This document shows positions 1-5,660 of a stretch of DNA of 16,313 nt, in pieces. Both the position numbers and the translations under genes were made by a program. Position 1 is the first letter of the stretch, and each line of letters starts with the position of its first letter. Below the pieces are notes generated by a model, which was not told the origin of the DNA, searched no databases, and saw nothing but the letters and a program-made list of their open reading frames with translations. This stretch comes from an uncultured Collinsella sp. (GTDB taxonomy: Bacteria; Actinomycetota; Coriobacteriia; Coriobacteriales; Coriobacteriaceae): the NCBI GenBank assembly GCA_900554595.1, contig USHZ01000022.1, positions 1 through 16,313 on the forward strand. The letters run 5' to 3'.

Positions 1-439
1 GCTGGAAAAACTTGGGGAACGTCACGCCCAAGGCGCCAAAGACAAAGGTGATGGCGGCCGTGGCGATAAAGGCGGTGTTGATGGTGGGCAGGTCGTAGTT
101 GGCAAGGCCAAACGACGCGGTCAGGCCAAAGGTACTCGCAAAGATTACGTAGCCCACAAGGGACAGGCCCACGGACTGCTTGCCCGCAGCAGCCGACATC
201 ATGACCATGCCGACGATGGTCAAAATAAACGAGCCAAAGACCAGCGGCAAGGCGGCGCCGCTCATCATCATGCGCGCAAACGACATGGTGCTCGTAAAGT
301 AGGCGCCGGCGCCCATGGCACAAAAGCCCAAGAAGATCAGGGCAGACATGGCGAGATTGTACGCGCGCGGCGACATCTCCTTGGCGCGGCTTGCGCCGGT
401 CTCGACGGGGCCGTTCTGATAGCCCTGGATATCGTTCAT
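1..439 (-). CDS. Bax inhibitor-1 (BI-1/YccA)-like membrane protein, 3' end missing
   Basis: About 146 residues are visible, starting MNDIQGYQNGPVETG; the C-terminal part lies beyond the window edge. After a polar N-terminus of about 27 residues the protein is a run of hydrophobic helices (around residues 28-47, 55-80, 85-106 and 112-135) separated by very short loops. The spacing, and the helix ending near residues 117-146 (NTAFIATAAITFVFGALG), resemble the BI-1/YccA/YbhL family of multi-pass inner-membrane proteins, some of which act as pH-sensitive calcium leak channels. The start is supported by AAAGGA eight bases upstream. It follows the small hypothetical gene by 85 bp on the same strand and could be co-transcribed with it. 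Family assignment is from helix pattern and a short motif only; another small multi-pass family is possible. Confidence 0.6.
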   Translation of the reverse strand, partial: MNDIQGYQNGPVETGASRAKEMSPRAYNLAMSALIFLGFCAMGAGAYFTSTMSFARMMMSGAALPLVFGSFILTIVGMVMMSAAAGKQSVGLSLVGYVIFASTFGLTASFGLANYDLPTINTAFIATAAITFVFGALGVTFPKFFQ

Positions 440-524
440 ATACTTCGTCCTTTCAAAAAGCGCCACAAATAACGGCGCCGTAGGCGACAAGATCCCTGCC
501 ATTGTACCCGAATGCCGCGCGCTC

Positions 525-863
525 TTACCTGCGGCGCTCGCCCTCAAGCGTGCGGTCAAACGCCCATACCCACCAACGCATCACATGCGTCTGCGAGCCA
601 TCCGCCCGCTCGCGCGTCTGATCCTCCAGATACAACTCGGTCGCATGTCCGCCAAAACGTACCTTATAGGTTGCCGTACGGATGCCATGAACCGTCAGGC
701 CAAACCCGGTGGTCAAGATAATTTCGTCGATCGTAAAACAACGGCCGTCGACCCAGCAGACGGTGACCGGCACGACTTGTCCGCCCGCAAGGATGCGGGC
801 CACGACGTCCACATACTGCTTATGCACGCGTCGAGTTTTGCCATCTGTCTGTCGATATTCCAT
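525..863 (-). CDS. Small conserved protein of unknown function, about 112 aa
   Basis: I do not recognise a named function. The protein reads as alternating short beta strands: a basic start (MEYRQTDGKTRRVHKQYVDV), then VVPVTVCWVDGRCFTIDEI, a GIRTATYKVRFGG strand pair and a Trp-rich end (MRWWVWAF). The order 'YVDV...G.v.Pv.v.W.dGr.f.ID.i...Y.v...G...LY.E....WWV' matches a small conserved hypothetical family I recall from Firmicutes and Actinomycetota; this is memory of a pattern, not a search. An in-frame ATG exists farther upstream at 950, but I prefer 863 because homologous-looking sequence begins there and a promoter -10 element ends 7 bases before it. AGGAGG lies only one base from this ATG, too close to work as a ribosome binding site, so the mRNA is probably leaderless. 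The gene is divergent from the PiT gene and upstream of the BI-1-like gene. Confidence 0.65.
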   Translation of the reverse strand: MEYRQTDGKTRRVHKQYVDVVARILAGGQVVPVTVCWVDGRCFTIDEIILTTGFGLTVHGIRTATYKVRFGGHATELYLEDQTRERADGSQTHVMRWWVWAFDRTLEGERRR

Positions 864-900
864 GCCTCCTATTATCGAACGCATGTTTGCATGTTGTAAA
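864..900 (-). promoter_or_regulatory. Candidate promoter giving a leaderless mRNA
   Basis: On the minus strand, TTTACA (895-900) and GATAAT (871-876) are separated by 18 bases and each match the sigma-A-type -35 and -10 hexamers at five of six positions. Seven bases separate the -10 from the ATG at 863, so the predicted transcription start falls on or next to that ATG. This is sequence inference only. Confidence 0.5.
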
Positions 901-1051
901 GCGAACAGACTGTGGTTTTGGAGTGTCGGAGCGATTGCATGTGTCCGCATGGCGTGTTAGCAAAAAGAACACCCGCGGTCAACAGGGCTAATATTCAATG
1001 TTAGTGCCAAAAAATTCACTTCTCCCATCAGAACTCGGTAAAGAAACCCGC

Positions 1052-1083
1052 AGGAGGTGATACGATTTATCATGTTTTTGTAA
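1052..1083 (+). promoter_or_regulatory. Near-perfect Shine-Dalgarno followed by a micro-ORF in the PiT leader
   Basis: AGGAGGTGAT at 1052-1061 is fully complementary to the usual 3' end of 16S rRNA. It is followed by ATG TTT TTG TAA (1072-1083), a three-codon ORF in the same frame as the PiT gene but closed by TAA 30 bases before its ATG. An eight-codon version could begin at GTG 1057. Spacing from GGAGG to the ATG is 14 bases, longer than optimal. Possible roles are a leader peptide with re-initiation at PiT, or a ribosome standby site; neither is shown. Confidence 0.35.
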
Positions 1084-1113
1084 CGTGCCTGCAAACTTCG
1101 AGAAAGCCCATAT

Positions 1114-2163
1114 ATGGACGTAACGTTCTCAACCTTCCTCGGCCAACTTGTGTCGAACCCAATCCTTGCCGTCACCGTGATCCTCGCGCTCGGCGCCATC
1201 TTCGTCAATGGATGGACCGACGCACCCAACGCCATCGCGACCTGCGTCACCACACGTTGCATGCCCGCCCGCGCCGCCATTCTCATGAGTGCCGCATTCA
1301 ACTTCTTGGGCGTGCTCATCATGACGCACTTTAACGCGAGCGTCGCCAACACCATCTCACATATCGTCGACTTTGGCGGAAACAGCACCATGGCGCTCGC
1401 GTGCCTCTGCGCGGCGCTGTTCTCCATCGTCGTCTACGGCGCCACAGCGTCGCGTTTTGGCATCCCCACCTCGCAAAGCCACAGCCTTATCGCCGGCCTG
1501 ACCGGTGCCGCCATCGCCCTCGGCGGTGCGAGCAGCGTCAACGTCCACGAGTGGATGAAGGTCATCTACGGCCTGGCGCTCTCCATCGGCCTGGGCTTTG
1601 TCATGGGCTGGGTCCTGTGCAAGCTCGTCTCGATTCTTTTCGCCGCCGCCAACAGGCGACGTGCCAATGTCTTCTTTAAATACGCTCAGATCGCGAGCGC
1701 TGCGGCCATGAGCTTTATGCACGGCGCGCAGGATGGACAGAAGTTCATCGGCGTGCTCTTTTTAGGCGTAGCCTTTGCCAGCGGCCAGACGAGCGTCGGC
1801 GACGCCGGCATCCCCATCTGGATTATGCTGCTGTGCTCGGCCACTATGGGTATCGGCACCAGCGTGGGCGGCGAGCGCATCATCAAGTCCGTCGGCCAGA
1901 GCATGGTCAAGCTCGAAAAGTACCAGGGCTTCTCCGCCGACCTGGCGGGCGCCGCAAACCTGCTGCTTGCCACGCTCACCGGCATCCCCGTGTCCTCCAC
2001 CCACATCAAGACCTGCGCCATCATGGGCGTCGGCGCCGTCAAGCGCCTCTCAGCGATCAACTTCGGTGTCGTCAAGGACATGATGTTCACCTGGTTCTTC
2101 ACCTTCCCCGCCTGCGGACTCATCAGCTTTGTCATGGCCAAGCTGTTCATGATGTTCCTCTAG
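1114..2163 (+). CDS. pit: PiT-family inorganic phosphate transporter
   Basis: A 349-residue multi-pass membrane protein importing inorganic phosphate by ion symport; the PiT family is low-affinity and usually constitutive. Both inverted-repeat halves show the family signatures: GWTDAPNAIATCVTTR near residues 33-48 and MSFMHGAQDGQKFIG near 199-213 correspond to the GANDxxN and HGxNDxxK motifs, and GIPTSQSH (116-123) and GIPVSSTH (290-297) to the paired PxSxTH motifs. The canonical Asn before the Asp is Thr in the first half and Gln in the second (TD, QD); I recall the second form in clostridial members. The DUF47 gene follows after 67 bp, the standard partner arrangement. ATG 1114 has only a weak ribosome binding site (GAGAAAG), while a far stronger one lies upstream before a micro-ORF. 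Confidence 0.92.
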   Translation: MDVTFSTFLGQLVSNPILAVTVILALGAIFVNGWTDAPNAIATCVTTRCMPARAAILMSAAFNFLGVLIMTHFNASVANTISHIVDFGGNSTMALACLCAALFSIVVYGATASRFGIPTSQSHSLIAGLTGAAIALGGASSVNVHEWMKVIYGLALSIGLGFVMGWVLCKLVSILFAAANRRRANVFFKYAQIASAAAMSFMHGAQDGQKFIGVLFLGVAFASGQTSVGDAGIPIWIMLLCSATMGIGTSVGGERIIKSVGQSMVKLEKYQGFSADLAGAANLLLATLTGIPVSSTHIKTCAIMGVGAVKRLSAINFGVVKDMMFTWFFTFPACGLISFVMAKLFMMFL

Positions 2164-2230
2164 TCAAACCGAACGTCCACCCGGACCGCATTACCTCGCC
2201 CACCCGCCTTCGCCTCGAAAGGACCCACTC

Positions 2231-2854
2231 ATGGCAAAGAAACCCGATTCGTTCTACTTTGACAACTACGTCGCCTGCGCCGACCTTGCCGTCCAGGCTG
2301 CCGAGCTGCTAACCAAGATTTTCGAGAACTTCGATCCCGCGAAGATTCACGACATGCTCGAGAAGATGCATGCGATTGAGCATGCGGCAGACAAGAAGCA
2401 CCATGAGCTCGAAGACGCCCTGCTCACCGCCTTTATCACCCCGCTTGAGCGCGAGGATCTAGACCTGATGAGCTGCTCGCTCGACACCGTGCTCGACCGC
2501 ATTGAGGGCGTCGTGCAGCGCGTCTACTTCACCAACATCCAGAGCATCCACCCCGATGCCATCGTGATCGCCCACAAGGTGACCGATGCCTGCCGTGCCA
2601 TGAAGGACCTGATGGTCGAGCTTCCCAATTACCGCAAGTCCAAGACGCTGCGCGAGCTGGTCATCCAGATCAACACCATCGAGTCCGAGGCCGACGAGCT
2701 CTACATCAACGCTATGCGCAACCTGCATGTCAACGGCAAGGATCCGCTCGAGGTCATCGCCTGGCGTGATGTCTACGCCTTCCTGGAGTACTGCGCTGAC
2801 TGCTGCGAGAATGTGGCCGATGTTGTGGATTCGATTGTCATGAAGAACAGTTAA
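2231..2854 (+). CDS. DUF47 / PhoU-like partner of PiT (YkaA family)
   Basis: A 207-residue soluble, almost wholly alpha-helical protein of the DUF47 family, structurally related to PhoU and normally encoded beside PiT transporters, whose activity or assembly it is thought to modulate. Visible family features are the acidic/His stretch IEHAADKKHHELEDAL (about residues 48-63), TPLEREDLDLMSCSLDTVLDRIEG (about 69-92), and a second helical repeat with INTIESEADELYINAMRNL. The carboxylates in EHAAD and ESEAD occupy places where PhoU-like bundles bind metal. The start is supported by GAAAGGA nine bases upstream. Gene order PiT then DUF47, with a 67-bp gap, indicates one transcript. The family also occurs as a PhoU look-alike, but PhoU itself is present separately at 6519-7376. 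Confidence 0.9.
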   Translation: MAKKPDSFYFDNYVACADLAVQAAELLTKIFENFDPAKIHDMLEKMHAIEHAADKKHHELEDALLTAFITPLEREDLDLMSCSLDTVLDRIEGVVQRVYFTNIQSIHPDAIVIAHKVTDACRAMKDLMVELPNYRKSKTLRELVIQINTIESEADELYINAMRNLHVNGKDPLEVIAWRDVYAFLEYCADCCENVADVVDSIVMKNS

Positions 2855-2878
2855 TTGGGGGTACGTGTCCCACCGGTC

Positions 2879-2955
2879 GCGGGCCCGACCGCTAATGCCT
2901 TTTTCACTCCGGCTGCAAGCAGAGTCGCTCAAAAGGCATTAGCGGTCGGGCCCGC
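2879..2955. repeat. Perfect 25-bp inverted repeat with 27-bp spacer, REPIN-like
   Basis: The left arm (2879-2903) and right arm (2931-2955) are exact reverse complements over 25 bases; each contains CGGGCCCG next to ACCGCTAATGCC or its complement. The spacer is 27 bases. No run of T follows either arm, so it is not a standard intrinsic terminator, although the stem could still slow RNA polymerase. A shorter competing hairpin (CGGTCG 2874-2879 with CGACCG 2886-2891) shares the left arm. Two inverted copies of a roughly 25-base word around a short spacer is the architecture of REPIN elements. It sits between DUF47 and the nitroreductase gene, and no second copy occurs in this window. Confidence 0.8.
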
Positions 2956-2956
2956 T

Positions 2957-3360
2957 CCCTTATGTACCACCATTGGGAACTTTGGCTGAGGGGTTGGGCG
3001 TGGTGGGGCCTTTGCTGTAATGGCCCTTGATTGCCCGGGGTATTACTTTGGTATTCGATGAGCGTTTGGCTGGATAAGGCTTCGGGTACCCTTTTGCTTA
3101 GTTTTGGGTTGTTTTATTAGCTTTGGAGGGCTTGTATGTCGTATTTGGATCTGGCTCGGGGTCGTTATTCTTGTCGCGAGTTTGAGGATCGTTCTGTTGA
3201 GCAGGCTGTGGTGGATGCCATTGTGGAGGCTGGGCGTATTGCTCCTTCTGCTTGTAATAATCATCCAACCCGTGTGATGGTGTTGGATACGCCTGAGCTT
3301 CTGGAGAAGGCTGCTGCTTGTCAGCCTCGGTTTGCTCGTGACGGGTCTATCTTTGGGGCA
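2957..3360 (+). other. Strand-asymmetric G+T-rich tract spanning an intergenic region and the 5' part of a gene
   Basis: By hand count, 3001-3240 is about 72% G+T on the plus strand, with C near 15% and A near 12%. Positions 3421-3480 in the same gene are balanced (about 48% G+T). The tract begins right after the inverted repeat and fades around 3360-3400. I see no confident promoter or small gene in the noncoding part (2957-3135). Confidence 0.7.
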
Positions 3361-3666
3361 CCGCTTATCTTTCTTATTTGCAGCGTTACCGATGACGCCT
3401 GGGTGCGCCCTTATGACCAGATGAACTCCAGTGCCATCGACACCTCGATCGTCTGCGATCAGATGATGATGGAGGCCGAGGAGCAGGGCCTGGGTACGTG
3501 CTGGGTGTGCCATTTTAAGCCCGAGGTGGCCTGTGAGCAGTTCAGCCTGCCCGAAGGCATCTATCCCTATCACATGCTCGTCTGCGGCTATCCTGCCGAC
3601 CATATCGCCGATCCCGAACACCGCGAGGCCCGCACCATTCCCCTCCCCGACTTCCTCCTCAAGTAG
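3136..3666 (+). CDS. Nitroreductase-family FMN-dependent oxidoreductase
   Basis: A 176-residue compact member of the nitroreductase superfamily; such enzymes bind FMN as homodimers and use NAD(P)H to reduce nitro, quinone or flavin substrates, but the substrate here cannot be read. Family features are RGRYSCREFEDRSV (about residues 8-21, FMN phosphate-binding Arg/Ser region), APSACNNHPTRV (about 36-47) and the GLGTCWVCHFKPE loop (about 118-130). At 176 residues it is on the short side, resembling the single-domain clostridial forms. GGAGG seven bases upstream of ATG 3136 fixes the start. The codon usage is split: in codons 1-75 about 41 end in T and 5 in C, while in the last 81 about 43 end in C and 13 in T. 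The encoded protein looks intact throughout. The gene is probably monocistronic, followed by its own terminator. Confidence 0.85.
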   Translation: MSYLDLARGRYSCREFEDRSVEQAVVDAIVEAGRIAPSACNNHPTRVMVLDTPELLEKAAACQPRFARDGSIFGAPLIFLICSVTDDAWVRPYDQMNSSAIDTSIVCDQMMMEAEEQGLGTCWVCHFKPEVACEQFSLPEGIYPYHMLVCGYPADHIADPEHREARTIPLPDFLLK

Positions 3667-3712
3667 ATTTTTGGGACAAGCCTTAAAATCTACCTTTGAC
3701 CGCTCACCCGTT

Positions 3713-3757
3713 CGCCGAGTTCTGTGCCCTCAAACGCAGGACTCGGCGTTTTGTTTT
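3713..3757 (+). terminator. Intrinsic terminator of the nitroreductase gene
   Basis: CGCCGAGTTCTG (3713-3724) pairs with CAGGACTCGGCG (3737-3748) over 12 positions, with one U-G pair and a 12-base loop, and is followed at once by TTTTGTTTT. This is a textbook rho-independent terminator for plus-strand transcription. Confidence 0.9.
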
Positions 3758-3775
3758 GCAGACTGCATACAGCCA

Positions 3776-3806
3776 CAAAAAAGGACCCACAAGCTGTGGG
3801 CCCTTT
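3776..3806 (-). terminator. Intrinsic terminator of the divIVA transcript
   Basis: On the minus strand a stem formed by 3791-3780 and 3795-3806 (CCCACA with TGTGGG plus flanking pairs, one G-U, three-base loop) is followed by a run of seven T (complement of 3776-3782). It lies 26 bases past the divIVA stop. The plus-strand side has only TTT, so it works mainly for the minus strand. Confidence 0.85.
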
Positions 3807-3831
3807 CTAGGCGCTAAATGATAGCTGGATA

Positions 3832-4509
3832 TTAGTCCAGGTCGTCGGCAGCGAAGTTGTCAATCGGTGCGAAGGGATCGGCAACGGGGATAACCGGCTC
3901 GGCGACGGGCAGCGGCTCGGCAGCAGGAACGGTCACAGCCGGAGAAGCGGCGGAACCGACCGGCGTGGAAGCCATGAGATCGGACGGGAAGGAGTTCTGA
4001 GCATCGTCCATGAAGTGCTGGATGAGCTTGAGGTACTCGGCCTTAAACTCCTCACGGGAAGCCTTAAGACGGTCGATCTCCTCAAGCTCGGCCTGCTTCT
4101 CGGTCAGGGCCTGGCGGATGACCTCGCGGGCCTTGGCGTCGGCCTCGTTGCGGATGCGGTCAGCGTTCTCGTTGGCGTCGTTGACAATGCCCTCAGCGGT
4201 CTGCTGGGCAGCAATCAGGGCAGCGGAAATCTGACGCTCCTGAGCGGAGAAGTCGGGCGCAGGAGCGGCGACGGGCGCGGCAGGGACGGCCTGAGCGGCA
4301 GCATCCTGAGCCTGAGCGAGCTGGGCCTGCGTGTCGGCGAGCTGCTGCTCGGTGGCGGTCAGACGACCCTTAAGATCGACAATCTTGGCGAGCATGGCGT
4401 CGACCTCAGAGGACAGGGTCTCCAGGAAGACGTCGACCTCGGCGGGATCGTAGCCGCGCTTGGCCTCAGAGAAGGTCTGAGCCTGAATGTCAGCAGGGGT
4501 AATAGCCAT
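3832..4509 (-). CDS. divIVA: DivIVA-domain polar/septal scaffold protein
   Basis: A 225-residue coiled-coil protein that recognises curved membrane and recruits growth and division factors; the actinobacterial counterpart is Wag31. The N-terminal domain is clear: ITPADIQAQTFSEAKRGYDP then EVDVFLETL (residues 3-32), with the membrane-contacting Phe13 and Arg18 region and the GYDxxEVDxFL signature. A heptad-rich coiled coil follows (about 33-70), then an Ala/Pro linker (about 71-86), a second coiled coil rich in Glu/Gln/Ala (about 88-172), and an Ala/Pro/Val-rich acidic tail ending in NFAADDLD. The start is supported by AAGGAGA eight bases upstream. It is the last gene of the yggS-sepF-yggT-divIVA group and is followed by a terminator. 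Confidence 0.93.
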   Translation of the reverse strand: MAITPADIQAQTFSEAKRGYDPAEVDVFLETLSSEVDAMLAKIVDLKGRLTATEQQLADTQAQLAQAQDAAAQAVPAAPVAAPAPDFSAQERQISAALIAAQQTAEGIVNDANENADRIRNEADAKAREVIRQALTEKQAELEEIDRLKASREEFKAEYLKLIQHFMDDAQNSFPSDLMASTPVGSAASPAVTVPAAEPLPVAEPVIPVADPFAPIDNFAADDLD

Positions 4510-4571
4510 AACAAGTTCTCCTTTATCTTCGCCTTGGCGCCGTGCGCCCGACGTGAGTTACTAAGCCAGTT

Positions 4572-4853
4572 TTATATGAGTATACCTATAAGAAGTTGCA
4601 GAACCAGCTTCTGCACCAACTGCAACGCAATAATCGCAACGACAGGCGAAAAATCGATACCGCCCATCGGCGGGATGAAACGACGGAACAGGTTGAGCCA
4701 CGGACCGCACACGCTATCAAGCACCGCGGCAATATCCTGAAGCAAACCACCCTGCTTCATGGGAATCCACGTCATAAAGCAGTAGACGACAATGAGCGTG
4801 GAATAGAAGTTGAACAGCGTGTTGACCAGCTGGACAATGGTGTAGATGTTGAT
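4572..4853 (-). CDS. yggT: YggT-family membrane protein, probable non-AUG start
   Basis: A small integral membrane protein of the YggT family, commonly encoded between sepF and divIVA; its exact role in envelope biology is unsettled. Motifs LDSVCGPWLNLFRRFIPP and GGIDFSPVVAIIALQLVQ are diagnostic, and the C-terminal helix ends at the stop. The first ATG in frame (4775) would delete the first transmembrane helix (VQLVNTLFNFYSTLIVVYCF) and has no ribosome binding site. Upstream in the same frame, as far as the sepF stop at 4875-4877, there is no ATG, GTG or TTG, only ATT 4859, ATC 4853 and CTG 4829. GAGGAG (4860-4865) lies six bases before ATC 4853, so I place the start there, giving about 93 residues. 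Translational coupling with sepF, 21 bases upstream, is likely. Confidence 0.85.
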   Translation of the reverse strand: MNIYTIVQLVNTLFNFYSTLIVVYCFMTWIPMKQGGLLQDIAAVLDSVCGPWLNLFRRFIPPMGGIDFSPVVAIIALQLVQKLVLQLLIGILI

Positions 4854-4874
4854 GAGAATCTCCTCGTCTTGCTT

Positions 4875-5600
4875 TTACTTAAGGTAGCCGTCGGCACGGA
4901 GCTTTTTGAGGTCCGAATCCTTGACCTCGCAACCGGCAGGCAGCACCATAAACACGCGATCGCCCACCTCTTTGACTGTGGCACCCAGGCCGCAGGCAAA
5001 GCCGTAAGAGAAGTCCAGGACGCGCTTGGCGACCTCGGTACGAACGCCCACAAAAATCAGCGCGACAGGCTGCTTGGTGCGCACGCGGCGCACGACGGTC
5101 TCCACGTCGTCATAACTCTCGGGGCGCAGGACATAGGCCGGCAGCTGCGGCGTAGCATTGATGATGTTGCTCGCATACGCCGAGGCATCGCTCGGTGAGG
5201 GAGCAGGTGCGGGGGCAGCAGCGCGGGCACGTGTGCTCTCGGCGTAGCTCGACGGCGTGTCGTAGGCACCGGGACGATAACCGCCCGCAACCGTCTCCTG
5301 CGAGCGCGATGGCGGGTTGTAGGTCGTAGCGTGGCGAGAATCGTCGCCGACCAGCTGACCGGAGCGTGTGTACACGGCCACCGACTCGGCCTCGCCGCGG
5401 CGCGTCTGACCCAACAGGCCGTTGCTCGGCTCGTCCTGGGTGTAGAAACCCTCGCCCGAGGCACCGCTGTAACCGTTGTTCTGGTAGCCGTCGTCATAGC
5501 CATCATCGTAGCCGTAGTCGTCGTCCTGACCATAACCCTGGTCGTAACCCTGCTGGCCGCCCAGGTGCATCTTATTTTTAATCTCGTCAAGGAAGCCCAT
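4875..5600 (-). CDS. sepF: SepF, membrane anchor and assembly factor for FtsZ
   Basis: 241 residues. SepF binds the FtsZ C-terminal tail, attaches it to the membrane and bundles filaments; in bacteria lacking FtsA it is the essential anchor, and no ftsA is visible here. The first eleven residues (MGFLDEIKNKM) form the expected amphipathic membrane-targeting helix. Residues about 14-45 are an unusual Tyr/Gly/Asp/Gln low-complexity stretch, followed by a disordered Ser/Pro/Ala linker to about residue 150. The conserved SepF domain is at about 152-241, with YDDVETVVRRVRTKQPVAL, then VAKRVLDFSYGFACGLGATV and a VFMVLPAGCEV strand. It is longer than the usual 150-200 residues because of the linker. 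The start has GAGAGGA nine bases upstream. It lies between yggS and yggT on one transcript. Confidence 0.95.
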   Translation of the reverse strand: MGFLDEIKNKMHLGGQQGYDQGYGQDDDYGYDDGYDDGYQNNGYSGASGEGFYTQDEPSNGLLGQTRRGEAESVAVYTRSGQLVGDDSRHATTYNPPSRSQETVAGGYRPGAYDTPSSYAESTRARAAAPAPAPSPSDASAYASNIINATPQLPAYVLRPESYDDVETVVRRVRTKQPVALIFVGVRTEVAKRVLDFSYGFACGLGATVKEVGDRVFMVLPAGCEVKDSDLKKLRADGYLK

Positions 5601-5660
5601 GGTTGTGTCCTCTCACGGTTTAGTGCAGGCGCTCCGATAATCAGTGCGCACTTCAGAGCC

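Noticed and set aside
864..950. N-terminal extension of the small hypothetical protein to the ATG at 950
   Set aside because: The extension covers the best promoter in the region and shows no family-like sequence; it is not fully excluded.
2879..2955. Inverted repeat as an ordinary terminator for the PiT-DUF47 transcript
   Set aside because: No U-tract follows the right arm, and 25 perfect pairs with a 27-base loop is atypical. Some termination activity remains possible.
2879..2955. Inverted repeat as the ends of an insertion sequence or a CRISPR unit
   Set aside because: The 27-base spacer is too small for a transposase, no target duplication is evident, and there is only one repeat pair.
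3043..3621. Open frame of 192 codons on the minus strand opposite the nitroreductase gene
   Set aside because: It has no ribosome binding site or family motifs, its composition mirrors the skew of the plus strand, and the plus-strand gene has clear nitroreductase motifs.
4015..4740. 241-codon plus-strand frame opposite divIVA and yggT
   Set aside because: It is a Leu/Gly-rich antisense shadow running across two genuine genes and their gap.
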